Assembly (NCBI GenBank): GCA_903861125.1
Contig: CAIOTF010000042.1
Coordinates: forward strand, 124,001 to 188,000
Source of the DNA: an uncultured Ignavibacteriota bacterium
GTDB lineage: Bacteria > Bacteroidota > Ignavibacteria > UBA10030 > UBA8401
Direction of reading: 5' to 3'
DNA length: 64,000 nt
Part shown: one piece after another, positions 1 through 9,305 of the stretch
Layout of the letters: every line of letters begins with the position of its first letter
Position numbering within the stretch: position 1 is the first letter of the stretch
Notes under the pieces: generated by a model
Told to the model about the DNA's origin: nothing
The model's database searches: none
The model's input: only the letters and a program-made list of their open reading frames with translations
Program-made: the position numbers and the translations under genes

Positions 1-2097
1 TTTCCCTTTTTCGAAAAGATATTTGCTAGTCCTTCTGCCGTTTACTTTATCATAATCATAGAAACGGTATGAGCTGCTGCCGCTGATACCGAGATACTGT
101 CCGATATCGGTGCGGTAGCTCATGGAGAGATCGGCCAGCCTGAAACTGTCCGCTGCAAAATTATAACTCGTGCTGAGATTCAGATTCATCAGCTGATACT
201 TCTGTTCTTTTTCGGACGAATCCTTGGCGGATGTTTTCATTTCGAAGATATTACCGACCGACAGACTGACCGATTGCTGTTCGCCTGCCGATGCACCGCC
301 GTAAATTTCTTTTTGGAACCGGTTGAATTTTTGTTCCCGGCCCAATCCATCCTTGTATCGTGTGAAATACCCGTATTTCTCTGCAGAAAAATCGGGCTGA
401 TAATTATAACTGAGTGAAGGAAGAACAGTATGACGGAATCCTGCAACACCGGGAATCGGCGGCTGCAGTATACCGTACAATTTTGTGGATGCTCCAACTC
501 CCATACTGAATGTCCGGACAGCTTCGAATCCGCTCTTATCGGCAATAATCGGATTTTTAAGAGTATCATATCCAACAATCGCGGAGCTTTTATCATACCA
601 TTTTTCATTATAACTGAAGTATGGCGAGATTGTGAAATAGCCGGCCTTCGGAGCCGCGTTGAACGAAAGATTATGCGAAACTCCCTGGCGGTTATACGAT
701 GTAAACGGAATCGTATCGACAGAGCGAGTCTTATTGTCTACCTTCTGGTAGTTTCCTCCGTAGCTCATTCCGATCATTTCGTACCATGAATAGTCGGATT
801 GCGTTGATGACTTATTGCTGCCGAAGCGGAACGGATACGATTGCGAGTGTGAGAATGATATCGACGGCAGCGTGTTCGTGATAGATCCGTTGATCAGATT
901 CTGCCGACGATTGATGTTCATGCTCATACTGTTGCTCGTCCCTTCCCAACTTTTGCTCAGCGTTGCGTTAGAAATGATTTCCTGGTTTAGATACTCGGTC
1001 CGTGTTAACGCGCGTTTGAAATTTTCGGAACTGGCAAAGGAAAAATTCACACTCATCTGCGTTGTGGGATTGAACGTTTGATTGTGAACAAGATTGGCAT
1101 AATAATCTGCACGGTCCAAATAATCAAAATCGCGCGATTCGTTCTCGATAGAGCGCTGATAGTATCCGGAGAGCGATCCGGAAAAATCGTATCGCTTTGT
1201 GTAACGGATGTTCGGACTTGCGCGCCAGGTTCCGCTCGTGAGCCAGTCTCCGACGACAGCAGCGTCCATATAATCGCTCAGAGCAAAATAATAACCGAAA
1301 TGTTCAAGGCCGGTTCCCCGCGATCCTTTGTCGACGAATGCCGGTGCAATGATCCCTGAACGTCGTCCCCCCTGACTCGGGAAGACTCCGAAGGGAAGCG
1401 CAAAGATCGGCACATCGGCAATATACAAATAGATCGGCCGTGCGACGATCTTATCACGGACGGTCACACGCATTTCGGGACTGAAAAAATAAAAATGAGG
1501 ATGGCCGTTTTCGCACGTTGAATAATATCCGTCGGAGATAAAGAGCATGTCCTTGTCAACTTTTTTAATCTGCTGACCCTGATAATATCCCTGATCCTCC
1601 GCTGTTTCACCGAGCGTTACTCTACCCTGCTGCGACTTAAAATTATATGAAATCTTCCATCCTTCGTATTTGTCGGCCCCTTCTATCATTACCGGTGTTC
1701 CGGAATACCGTTCTTTCAGCGAGTCTGTCCGCTGCGCTTTAGCAGAATCCAGCACACCGAACGATTCCAATTCATTCGTATTCCAATTCACATTGATCCG
1801 TTCTGATTTCAGACTGAGGTCTTTGAAACGGACATCCCCTTTTCCAAAGATCTTCATCTGCTTGGTTTCAAAGGTGAAGACGATGGAATCGTTGGCGTTG
1901 TATGTTACAACGGAATCGATACCGCCGGATGTTGCTTTAAGCGTATCAGCAGATGCAAGAGTGGAATCGGCAGGAACAGCGAGAGAGTCTATTGTCTGAG
2001 CTTGTGCGGAAACAACTGCAATCACCGCTAAAAAAATAAATAATGCAAAATTGTGCGTTCCATACTTCCATTTTGCATTAAAGAAAAATTGTCTCAT
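1..2097 (-). CDS. lptD: LPS-assembly outer-membrane protein LptD (OstA), C-terminus missing
   Basis: The frame is open from an ATG at 2097 to the left edge, 699 codons, so the end of the barrel lies outside the window. It starts with a signal peptide (hydrophobic stretch followed by SAQAQ), then an OstA-like N-terminal region in which a long run of beta strands alternates with charged residues, and around residues 235-260 the stretch FPSQGGRRSGIIAPAF, which is the junction motif between the periplasmic OstA domain and the barrel in LptD proteins. The remainder is rich in alternating aromatic and polar residues, as in a large beta-barrel. In this family the protein inserts lipopolysaccharide into the outer leaflet of the outer membrane. 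It is last in the minus-strand run with the ROK kinase; the 96-base gap between them shows no hairpin. Confident on family; whether the cell makes true LPS cannot be told here. Confidence 0.88.
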   Translation of the reverse strand, partial: MRQFFFNAKWKYGTHNFALFIFLAVIAVVSAQAQTIDSLAVPADSTLASADTLKATSGGIDSVVTYNANDSIVFTFETKQMKIFGKGDVRFKDLSLKSERINVNWNTNELESFGVLDSAKAQRTDSLKERYSGTPVMIEGADKYEGWKISYNFKSQQGRVTLGETAEDQGYYQGQQIKKVDKDMLFISDGYYSTCENGHPHFYFFSPEMRVTVRDKIVARPIYLYIADVPIFALPFGVFPSQGGRRSGIIAPAFVDKGSRGTGLEHFGYYFALSDYMDAAVVGDWLTSGTWRASPNIRYTKRYDFSGSLSGYYQRSIENESRDFDYLDRADYYANLVHNQTFNPTTQMSVNFSFASSENFKRALTRTEYLNQEIISNATLSKSWEGTSNSMSMNINRRQNLINGSITNTLPSISFSHSQSYPFRFGSNKSSTQSDYSWYEMIGMSYGGNYQKVDNKTRSVDTIPFTSYNRQGVSHNLSFNAAPKAGYFTISPYFSYNEKWYDKSSAIVGYDTLKNPIIADKSGFEAVRTFSMGVGASTKLYGILQPPIPGVAGFRHTVLPSLSYNYQPDFSAEKYGYFTRYKDGLGREQKFNRFQKEIYGGASAGEQQSVSLSVGNIFEMKTSAKDSSEKEQKYQLMNLNLSTSYNFAADSFRLADLSMSYRTDIGQYLGISGSSSYRFYDYDKVNGRRTSKYLFEKGK

Positions 2098-2193
2098 CTA
2101 ATAATTTTGCAATCGTGTAATAAAAACATCTGAATCATCGTTGATCAATATGACAATCTACTGTTGAAACTACAGATGCTTCATGAAAATATA

Positions 2194-3144
2194 TTAAATT
2201 ACCATACCAGCAGCGCCAAAGATCCCCGCATCATTCCCGAGCTGGGCACGTACGATCTTAATACCGTCGCGCAGCGGTTTCTGAACATTGCTTAATACTG
2301 AACGATGAATTGCCTGATAGACAAAATCTCCAACTGCGGAAACACCTCCGCCGATCACCGTTACACGAAAATCAAGCGTATTCATCACTCCGCCAATCAT
2401 CACGCCAAGCAGTGTTCCGGCCTCAACAAGAATTTCGTTTGCCAGTGCATCGCCTGCTTCCGCCGCTTTGGAAATATACACGGGAGAAATTTTTTCCAGA
2501 TCACCGCCAACCAATTCAAGGATCTTTGATTTCGGATTTGATTTAAGTTTTTCAATCGTGCGTTTGGAAAGATGTTTCTGTCCGACATACGCCTCAACGC
2601 AGCCCTTGGTTCCGCAATTGCAGAGCAAACCGTCATAGTTGATGGAAATATGGCCTACTTCGCCCGCACCGCCGCTGAGCCCACGATAGATCTGATTGTT
2701 CATAATGATACCACCGCCGATTCCTGTTCCCCAAATAATGAACAAGAAATTCGGATGGTCTTTTCCGGCACCGAATTTTGCTTCTGCGATGGCCGCAACG
2801 TTGGCATCGTTGTCCACTTCAACACGCATCTTGAACACCTTGGATATTTCATCTGCCAGCGGAACGACATCCCAATTGTTTATATTCGGCGGACTCTTCA
2901 CGATGCCGCCGGGATTTTGGATGAGTCCGGGAGAACCGATACCGATACCCGCAACTGTTCTGCCATTGGCGTGCTGAAGAACTTCCTGAATGCTCTTTAC
3001 AATTTGTCCGATCACTGCCTGCGGGTTCTCCTCGGCCAGCGTGGGGAGTTTTGATTGAGCGAGGATCTTGCCGTCACTGTCGATCAATCCTGTCTTTACT
3101 GTGGTACCACCCAGGTCCACACCGATTGCGAGTTGTTGTAACAT
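2194..3144 (-). CDS. ROK-family sugar kinase (glucokinase-like)
   Basis: This 316-residue cytoplasmic protein has the complete ROK architecture: phosphate-binding DLGGTT at residues 10-15, catalytic Asn112-Asp113 in the EVDNDAN motif, the GTGIGGG loop at 139-145, GEVGH at 161-165, and the zinc-binding CNCGTKGC cluster with Cys175, Cys177 and Cys182. Family members phosphorylate glucose or other hexoses with ATP; there is no helix-turn-helix extension, so it is a kinase and not a NagC-type repressor. The ATG at 3144 is preceded by AGGAAATAT, an adequate ribosome-binding site. Only seven bases separate it from the SGNH hydrolase gene upstream, so the two are almost certainly cotranscribed. Glucokinase is the likeliest assignment, but N-acetylglucosamine or mannose kinase activity cannot be excluded. 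Confidence 0.9.
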   Translation of the reverse strand: MLQQLAIGVDLGGTTVKTGLIDSDGKILAQSKLPTLAEENPQAVIGQIVKSIQEVLQHANGRTVAGIGIGSPGLIQNPGGIVKSPPNINNWDVVPLADEISKVFKMRVEVDNDANVAAIAEAKFGAGKDHPNFLFIIWGTGIGGGIIMNNQIYRGLSGGAGEVGHISINYDGLLCNCGTKGCVEAYVGQKHLSKRTIEKLKSNPKSKILELVGGDLEKISPVYISKAAEAGDALANEILVEAGTLLGVMIGGVMNTLDFRVTVIGGGVSAVGDFVYQAIHRSVLSNVQKPLRDGIKIVRAQLGNDAGIFGAAGMVI

Positions 3145-3151
3145 ATATTTC

Positions 3152-3913
3152 CTATTGTATAGCGGGTGACTGCGTTTGTGAATTAAGGAGGAACATATAA
3201 TTTGTTTCGATGTACTGCATAATCTTATCAGCGATTACTTTGTGTCCCATTTTGTTGGGATGAATTCCATCGCGGCAGATCAACTGTGTATAATCTTCCG
3301 ACTGCAGGAACGCCGAACGGATGTCGATCAATCTGGTCTTTGTTTCCTCTGCAACCCGAAGGATTGCGGCGTTGTACCGTTCATGCCACGAATAGATATG
3401 GGAAACGTCTCCGATGTACTTCAAGATATTCTCTTTTGCCTGATCGCTGCTGCGGCTGATCCAGCTAAAATATTTTTCCGGATCCAACGGCGGCAGGGAC
3501 ACCAGAACAGGTATGATATCTAACGTGTTCAATTTTGTGACCAATCCTGTCAGTAACTGGTAAAATGTCGCACAATCCGTGTTTGGATGAAACTCGCCGG
3601 ACGGATTATCCGCGATCTCATTCCAGTGAAAATCACAATCGTTCCCGCCGAATTCTATAAGAACGATATCGGGCTTTTTTTTCAGCACATCTTCCTGTAA
3701 ACGCTGCAATCCTTCAACGATGGTGCTGCCGAACTTTGCGGCATTATGCACGACACCTTTTAGATTTTCGCGAACCAGGTTCGTAAAGCTTTCCAATATC
3801 AGTGAATGCCTCTGTTTTTCTTCGTCAAAAACAACGCCGCGGGAAATGGAATCCCCGAAAACGACAATCGTACATTGTTCCTTCAGTTTCTCTATCAGCA
3901 ATTGAGTGTCCAT
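3152..3913 (-). CDS. SGNH/GDSL-type esterase or hydrolase
   Basis: The 253-residue protein carries all SGNH blocks: block I VVFGDSISRG with nucleophile Ser22, block II Gly around residue 62, block III FGGND with Asn91, and block V DGIHPN with Asp215 and His218. No signal peptide or membrane segment is visible, so it is probably cytoplasmic. The family hydrolyses esters of acyl chains, acetylated sugars or lysophospholipids; the substrate is not predictable. It lies four bases after rarA and seven bases before the ROK kinase. The pairing with a sugar kinase makes carbohydrate deacetylation conceivable, which is inference only. Confidence 0.85.
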   Translation of the reverse strand: MDTQLLIEKLKEQCTIVVFGDSISRGVVFDEEKQRHSLILESFTNLVRENLKGVVHNAAKFGSTIVEGLQRLQEDVLKKKPDIVLIEFGGNDCDFHWNEIADNPSGEFHPNTDCATFYQLLTGLVTKLNTLDIIPVLVSLPPLDPEKYFSWISRSSDQAKENILKYIGDVSHIYSWHERYNAAILRVAEETKTRLIDIRSAFLQSEDYTQLICRDGIHPNKMGHKVIADKIMQYIETNYMFLLNSQTQSPAIQ

Positions 3914-3917
3914 TGCA

Positions 3918-5207
3918 TCACTTCTTTCTTTTCCACAATGACTCCAACCGTTCCTTGATCTGCTTTTCTCTGCCGTTCTCAGTCGGGTTGTAGTATTTTT
4001 TGTTTTTTAAATGATCGGGCAAATTTTGCTGGTCCACGAAATTGTCTTCAAAGTCGTGTGCGTATTTGTATTCTTTCCCGTAATTCAATTCCTTCATCAG
4101 TTTTGTTGGTGCATTACGAAGATGGAGCGGCACCGGCAGATTCGGAAAACGCCGGACATCGTCCATTGCTTCACTAATCGCAATATACGATGCGTTGCTT
4201 TTTGCCGCACCCGCAAGATAGGTTGCGACATTTGAAAGGATAATGCGTGCCTCCGGCATACCAACATAATCAACAGCAGTAAACGCATCGACCGCCAGCA
4301 TCAGTGCTGCAGGATCGGCATTGCCGATATCTTCCGACGCAAGAATGATCATCCGCCGTGCAATAAACTTCGGATCCTCGCCCCCTTCCAACATACGCGC
4401 CAGCCAGTATACTGCTGCATCGGGATCGCTTCCGCGCATACTTTTTATAAATGCGGAAATAATATCGTAATGCTGCTCCCCTTTTTTATCGTACAGCGAA
4501 TATTTCCGCTGAAACGCCTCTTCCATATTTTCTTTCGACAGGGTGTGGAGGCCGTTCGAATCAGATTGAGAAATTTGAAATGCAATTTCCAATCCGTTCA
4601 GCAATTTGCGCGCATCCCCGCCGGACAGAAGAAAGAAATACTCTTTATCGTCGATTGTAACATTTTTTTTCGTAATCAATTCATCCTGCTCCAGCGCCTG
4701 AGCAAGAATCAGTTCCAGTTCGGATTTACCTAACGGTTCCAAAACAAACACCCGCATACGGGAAAGCAAAGGCGATATCACTTCGAACGACGGATTCTCC
4801 GTCGTTGCACCGATGAGCGTGATCGTTCCCGATTCAACGCAATGCAGTAACGCATCCTGCTGCGCTTTATTGAAACGGTGTATCTCATCAATGAACAGTA
4901 TCGTTTTTCGGAATGACCGTTGAAATTCTTCTGCCCGGGCTATCACCTCACGGACATCCTTGACGCCGGATGAAACCGCATTCAATGCAAAGAATTCCGA
5001 TTTAGTCTGATTCGCAATGATGCGCGCAAGCGTCGTTTTACCGACTCCGGGCGGTCCCCATAAGATGAAAGAACGCAATTCGTCCTTCTCCACCATCTGG
5101 CGGAGCGGTTTCCCTTCGCTCAGCAGATGCGACTGCCCGACGAATTGGTCGAGCGTCTGCGGACGGACGCGCTCAGCTAACGGTATGTTCTTTTCGGATG
5201 ATGACAC
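3918..5207 (-). CDS. rarA: Replication-associated recombination protein A (RarA/MgsA AAA+ ATPase)
   Basis: The 429-residue protein is full length for RarA. It has Walker A GPPGVGKT at residues 51-58, Walker B with DEIH at 107-110, a sensor 1 segment IGATTENPSFEV typical of clamp-loader-like AAA+ ATPases, and the C-terminal MgsA tetramerisation region with NLPVPLHLRNAPTKLMK. In the family it acts at stalled replication forks and interacts with single-strand-binding protein. The ATG at 5207 follows the ftsB-like gene by about 55 bases, and the stop is four bases before the SGNH hydrolase gene, so it sits inside the left-hand operon. Confidence 0.95.
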   Translation of the reverse strand: MSSSEKNIPLAERVRPQTLDQFVGQSHLLSEGKPLRQMVEKDELRSFILWGPPGVGKTTLARIIANQTKSEFFALNAVSSGVKDVREVIARAEEFQRSFRKTILFIDEIHRFNKAQQDALLHCVESGTITLIGATTENPSFEVISPLLSRMRVFVLEPLGKSELELILAQALEQDELITKKNVTIDDKEYFFLLSGGDARKLLNGLEIAFQISQSDSNGLHTLSKENMEEAFQRKYSLYDKKGEQHYDIISAFIKSMRGSDPDAAVYWLARMLEGGEDPKFIARRMIILASEDIGNADPAALMLAVDAFTAVDYVGMPEARIILSNVATYLAGAAKSNASYIAISEAMDDVRRFPNLPVPLHLRNAPTKLMKELNYGKEYKYAHDFEDNFVDQQNLPDHLKNKKYYNPTENGREKQIKERLESLWKRKK

Positions 5208-5262
5208 AATTATTTATACAATCAATTATTCAATGACAAAAATAAATCCTGAATATCAGTGA

Positions 5263-5601
5263 TTATTTTTTTGGAACCACTTTATAGACTTTTTCGTTCT
5301 CGCGCACCATACCGTATTTTTCTCGCGCAACTTTTTCCACTGCTTTAGGATCGCCATCCAGCGCTTTGGACTGGTCCTTCAATTTTTTCTGCTCCTCTTC
5401 GGCACTGCGGATTCTTTCCAATGCCTCGCTCTTTTTCACTTCAAGCCGAACCCGTGCAACTATGCCATTGCTGTTGAACAATACGTATAAGAACAGCAAA
5501 AACGCAGCAACTACAATGGCTGTCGTTCTTTTATTCTCCTTTATCGTTTCAGCGATATTTTCCGGATCGACCTGTTTCTTTATTTTTCGATAAAATTTCA
5601 T
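5263..5601 (-). CDS. FtsB/DivIC-type septum formation protein
   Basis: A small bitopic membrane protein of 112 residues from the chosen start: a basic cytoplasmic N-terminus, one transmembrane helix (AIVVAAFLLFLYVLF), a periplasmic coiled coil rich in Glu and Lys, and the C-terminal signature VAREKYGMVRENE that defines FtsB/DivIC proteins. In the family it joins FtsL and FtsQ in the division complex. The frame is also open from an ATG at 5655, but that start has no ribosome-binding site and lies directly on an AT-rich promoter-like stretch; the internal ATG at 5601 is preceded by GAG and gives the usual N-terminal length. It is divergent from the methyltransferase gene at 5687. Confidence 0.82.
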   Translation of the reverse strand: MKFYRKIKKQVDPENIAETIKENKRTTAIVVAAFLLFLYVLFNSNGIVARVRLEVKKSEALERIRSAEEEQKKLKDQSKALDGDPKAVEKVAREKYGMVRENEKVYKVVPKK

Positions 5602-5686
5602 ATTCTCATTGAAATGTAAGAACAATTGACGTAAGTTAAAAACGGAGAATAACATATAATAGTATATTTGAAAAGAGATAAATCCG

Positions 5687-6937
5687 TTGAAAAAACTATC
5701 AGAATTGCTGACAGAAGCAGTATCGCAGCATCCTTCCCGAAAACTCAGCGAGGGAGAGTGTCAAACAACAAAACAACAGCGGTGTTCGCTTTGTTTTGCA
5801 TCCAAAATCGACTACGCGACCGAGTTAAAGAATAAACAGCATGCTATCGATGAATTTTGGAGTTCACTGGGAACATCCATCAAGCCCGAGCCACTCATCA
5901 CGTCACCGCTGGGACGCAATTACCGCACGGTAAGTAAACGGAAAGCGTTCATTGTCGGCACCAGTTTTTTCCTCGGATTGATCGGCGTGGATGATGATTC
6001 GGCAAAGAGTTATCCGATGGATATTGACAGGTGCAGTATTGAACCTGAATCACACGCACACATCTATTCCATTATTCAGGAATTGCTGCAGCGGAAAGAA
6101 CAGTCAAACCTTGTGAAGGAATTCAACTATGTGATCGTGAAAGGTGATGACAGAGAAGCAACGGTCATTCTGAATTTGAATCATTTTTCATCATCAAACC
6201 GGAGAGAAGTAAACGCGCTTTCAAAATCGCTGACGTTTAAGGCGAAAAATGTTCAAGGTGTCTATGTTTTCGTGGATGAAGAGCGGTCAAAATATTATCT
6301 TTCCGGCACACCGAGAAAAGGGGTGCAATCAAATCCGAAACCTCTGACAAAGATCTACGGGAATGAGAAACTCTTCCATAAAACCGGAAATGTAAAATTT
6401 CTGTATTCACCCCTTTCGTTCTCGCAAACGAATCATTCCATCCTCGAATCGTTCATAGCAACCGCCGGCAATTTACTTTCACTTTCGAAAAGCGACATGC
6501 TTTATGATCTGTATTGCGGATACGGATTATTTTCTCTCTCATTTGCTTCACAGGTAAAGAATGTTGTAGGGATTGAACTTTCGCGCAGCTCCATACAGGA
6601 TGCGATCGAAAATGCGAAACGGAATAAATTGAACAATGTCCGGTTCCATGCTGCCGATATTTCCGCAGAGATCCTTCCCCGCTTCTTCAAAATGGAAACA
6701 CACAATCTGAAATTCCTGATCGACCCTCCGAGGAACGGCACGTCGGAAGATGTTATCGAATTTGCCGCAGAACAGCAGCCGCAAAAAGTGGTTCATATTT
6801 TCTGCAATTCCGAGATCATCGAAAAGGAACTGCGCAAATGGAAGCAATGCGGATATCTCCCGACGAAAGTGCAGCCGTTCGATATGTTCCCCGGGACAAG
6901 TGAAATTGAAATGATGGTGCTGCTCGAAAAGCAGTAA
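5687..6937 (+). CDS. TrmA/RlmD-type class I SAM-dependent RNA uracil C5-methyltransferase homologue
   Basis: The 416-residue protein shows the TrmA/RumA plan. The N-terminal part has a small cysteine cluster (Cys25, Cys33, Cys36 in RCSLC), which may be a remnant of an iron-sulphur site. The methyltransferase part has FSQTNH at 245-250 (canonical FxQxN), motif I YDLYCGYGLF at 273-282, IDPPRNG at 345-351, the nucleophile Cys373 in HIFCNSE (canonical SCNP) and the terminal PFDMFPGTSEIE with Glu406/Glu408 supplying the catalytic base. These parts support methylation of uracil in tRNA or rRNA. The start is TTG at 5687 with AGAGA just upstream. The canonical TRAM domain is not obvious, so it is a divergent subfamily. 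Confidence 0.8.
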   Translation: MKKLSELLTEAVSQHPSRKLSEGECQTTKQQRCSLCFASKIDYATELKNKQHAIDEFWSSLGTSIKPEPLITSPLGRNYRTVSKRKAFIVGTSFFLGLIGVDDDSAKSYPMDIDRCSIEPESHAHIYSIIQELLQRKEQSNLVKEFNYVIVKGDDREATVILNLNHFSSSNRREVNALSKSLTFKAKNVQGVYVFVDEERSKYYLSGTPRKGVQSNPKPLTKIYGNEKLFHKTGNVKFLYSPLSFSQTNHSILESFIATAGNLLSLSKSDMLYDLYCGYGLFSLSFASQVKNVVGIELSRSSIQDAIENAKRNKLNNVRFHAADISAEILPRFFKMETHNLKFLIDPPRNGTSEDVIEFAAEQQPQKVVHIFCNSEIIEKELRKWKQCGYLPTKVQPFDMFPGTSEIEMMVLLEKQ

Positions 6938-7034
6938 ATGTGTGCGAAATATGCTGAATGGCATGGTTGTTTCTGCTGTTGGAATCTCCGGTAATTAATC
7001 GGTACATTTGGTTAGCACTTCTAAGGAGGTCACC

Positions 7035-7658
7035 ATGAAACCTCTCGCGATGTTCGTCCCGTTTACCCTAATCGTATTATTAGCCGCTTGTTCATCCTCA
7101 CAGCAGCAAACAGACATAACGCTTCCCGCATTAGTATATCAGGAACCGCTTCCCCCTTTTCCCAAACCGTTCACAACGCCATTATTGCGCATCGCATTGC
7201 AGATTCATGTACGGAAAGATGGTTCAGTCGATGATGTTCGGCTGCTGAACAGCAGCGGAAGTTATGAGTGGGATTCTGCGGCAGCCACGGTCATTCATCA
7301 ATGGAAATATTCACCGGCCCGATATGAAAATACACCGATCAATATTTGGCTGAACCAAACTGCCATTGTCAAATTTTCCGAGCCGCGGTATCTCTCGCTC
7401 GCTGAGATCCTCTGCAGCACAGCCGGCGAAGCAGACACGGTCTGCGCACTTCTAGAACAGGGAGAGGAGTTCGCCAGCCTGGCACTGATGTATTCAATTG
7501 CAGCCTCCCGGTCCGCACACGGCATTTTGGGTTCTGTTAATATTCAGGTTTATCCGGAACACATAAAGAAATTACTGGCCGGACTTGACGTTGACCAATG
7601 GACGGCACCGGTACGGTTCGGAGAACGATATGCCATTTTCAAGAGGCTGAAAGAATAG
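7035..7658 (+). CDS. Lipoprotein with TonB C-terminal domain fused to a parvulin-like (PpiC) domain
   Basis: The ATG at 7035 is chosen because AAGGAGGTCACC immediately precedes it; the frame extends upstream to 7008 without a comparable site. The 207-residue product begins with a lipoprotein signal ending in LLAAC (Cys19). Residues about 45-115 look like a TonB C-terminal fold: a strand ending VRKDGSVDDVRLLNSSG, then DSAAATVIHQWKYSPA and a closing strand. Residues about 118-207 resemble a parvulin peptidyl-prolyl isomerase: SLAEILCSTAGEADTV, ALLEQGEEFASLALMYS, HGILGSV, and a terminal TAPVRFGERYAIFK that matches the PpiC ending. The GGDLG motif is reduced to HGILG, so catalysis is doubtful. 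A cell-envelope folding or scaffold role is inference. Confidence 0.72.
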   Translation: MKPLAMFVPFTLIVLLAACSSSQQQTDITLPALVYQEPLPPFPKPFTTPLLRIALQIHVRKDGSVDDVRLLNSSGSYEWDSAAATVIHQWKYSPARYENTPINIWLNQTAIVKFSEPRYLSLAEILCSTAGEADTVCALLEQGEEFASLALMYSIAASRSAHGILGSVNIQVYPEHIKKLLAGLDVDQWTAPVRFGERYAIFKRLKE

Positions 7659-7823
7659 TGGCTGCTGCGTTGCATAGATTGATATTTTTAAGGCTATGGA
7701 TCAATGGCTATCACAGTTGGTTCAGCTTAAGTCTGTTTTCTTCTTTACTCTTTTGAACTAAATGAACATATTTGATCCGTTGATATTCCACTCTTCCTTC
7801 AGAATATTGCTGCGGAGGTTACG

Positions 7824-8372
7824 ATGAGATCACTTCGTGTAATACTGCTTGTTTCGGTATCACTTCTTTTTTCCGGCTGTCCGGCACGATCAATCCATCC
7901 ATTGTTCACAGATAAAGAGGCTGTGTTCGATGCATCTCTTATCGGAACGTGGACCAGCAACGAAGAATCGTATACGTTTGAGAAGCTGCAGGAGAAGAAT
8001 TACCGGCTTGTGGTTCGTTCACAGAACGAAAATGATTCTGCTGTATATGCGGTACTGCTCGGGAAAATCGGTTCAGCGTGGTTTCTGGATTCGTATCCAA
8101 TCGTTAACTCCAATGAGCATCATTTTTTATCGGTGCATGTCTTTACGAGAATGACGATGCAGGGGGATTCCTTGACCCTTGCCACGCTTGAGGCAGACTG
8201 GCTTTTGAAAATGATCACAGAAAAAAAGATTACCATTGATCATGCTCAAAGAGAAAACGAAATTATTCTAACAGCATCAACAAACAAACTTCAACACTTT
8301 GTCAATTCTATTCGGGGCAACAACGAAGCATTCCCGAACCCGAATGTTTTTATCCGAACTAAGCGTCAATAA
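7824..8372 (+). CDS. Hypothetical lipoprotein
   Basis: An ATG at 7824 follows GGAGGTTACG, a strong ribosome-binding site. The 182-residue product has a short signal peptide with lipobox LFSGC (Cys19), followed by a beta-rich domain containing IGTWTSNEESYTFEK near its start, a pattern seen in lipocalin-like or small calycin folds where a GTW segment opens the barrel. I do not recognise a named family. It is separated from the preceding lipoprotein by 165 bases with no terminator that I can see and converges with the NTF2-like gene 46 bases downstream. Confidence 0.7.
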   Translation: MRSLRVILLVSVSLLFSGCPARSIHPLFTDKEAVFDASLIGTWTSNEESYTFEKLQEKNYRLVVRSQNENDSAVYAVLLGKIGSAWFLDSYPIVNSNEHHFLSVHVFTRMTMQGDSLTLATLEADWLLKMITEKKITIDHAQRENEIILTASTNKLQHFVNSIRGNNEAFPNPNVFIRTKRQ

Positions 8373-8418
8373 AAAGAGATATAGACTCTACCGTCAGCAG
8401 CATACAACTGCCGCTTAT

Positions 8419-9255
8419 TTATTTCTTGAAAGGTTCAAGAATATCTACGGCGATCTTCCAACCGTTTTCTTTCCGCCAGACGCGGATGTATGTACTCGAA
8501 TCATTCTTTGCGTCCAATGAAAAACCAACAGTATAACCCAGATCGCCGGATGAAGCACTCTTTGCTATCACCGGTGAACACGGCTTCTGTAACGGTAATT
8601 TTTTGAGCAAGCCGAGTGATTCTTTCCGTTTCTGTGACGGATAATTGTTATTTCTATATACACGCATTTGTGCTGAAGCATATTTAGAATATGCTTTTAA
8701 TACACCGCTCTGTGCAGCCATTCGTACAAACGCACGTTCCTGAATCAATAATCCTTCGCGTATTAATCCGCTGTCCCGGTTATCTGCTCTGGCGGCCGGA
8801 AGATCATGAAAATATTCCACACCTTTTCGTTTTTCCTTTAACGGATAACTGATTCCCTGATCGAGAGCCACTTTCCACGTACCATCGGATTGTTTTTTCC
8901 ATACGGAAAAATAATGACCATATGCGACTGTTGTATCGTTTTTTGCGTTGCGGTATTCCCACGGTCCTGATGATATGCCAAAATCACCCGACGCTGAGAC
9001 TTCCACGTGCGAAGGAAACCATGTAAGATATGCAGCATTGGCAGGACGCTGTCTGTACAATTCCTTCCCGTTGACAGGATACGGATTGAACATTAAACAA
9101 TCATCGGAGAGGAATTGAAGGAACGATTCTTTTACGCCGTATTTTTCGGAGGCTGCGGAGAATGACCGTTCAGCCTCTGCCAACTGATGTGCCTTTGGAT
9201 CGTGTTGTGAAAGGATTGCGGCACTTACCGTCAATAACAAAAAAACAATTTTCAT
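8419..9255 (-). CDS. Exported protein with two NTF2-like (SnoaL/DUF4440) repeats
   Basis: The 278-residue protein starts with a short signal peptide (MKIVFLLLTVSAAILS). It then has two halves that resemble each other: AEAERSFSAASEKYGVKESFLQ with SGPWEYR and FSVWKKQSDGTWKVALD in the first, and QERAFVRMAAQSGVLKAYSK with YIRVWRKENGWKIAVD in the second. The ending of each half, WK or WRK followed by GWK and a strand, is the usual finish of a DUF4440/NTF2-like domain. Such domains bind small ligands or act as minor enzymes, and the function cannot be assigned. It lies about 50 bases downstream of the M28 peptidase gene and may share its transcript. Confidence 0.75.
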   Translation of the reverse strand: MKIVFLLLTVSAAILSQHDPKAHQLAEAERSFSAASEKYGVKESFLQFLSDDCLMFNPYPVNGKELYRQRPANAAYLTWFPSHVEVSASGDFGISSGPWEYRNAKNDTTVAYGHYFSVWKKQSDGTWKVALDQGISYPLKEKRKGVEYFHDLPAARADNRDSGLIREGLLIQERAFVRMAAQSGVLKAYSKYASAQMRVYRNNNYPSQKRKESLGLLKKLPLQKPCSPVIAKSASSGDLGYTVGFSLDAKNDSSTYIRVWRKENGWKIAVDILEPFKK

Positions 9256-9305
9256 ATTGTCACCCAGCCGGAAAATATTTTCATGTATTCGAAAATAGTG
9301 AAACT

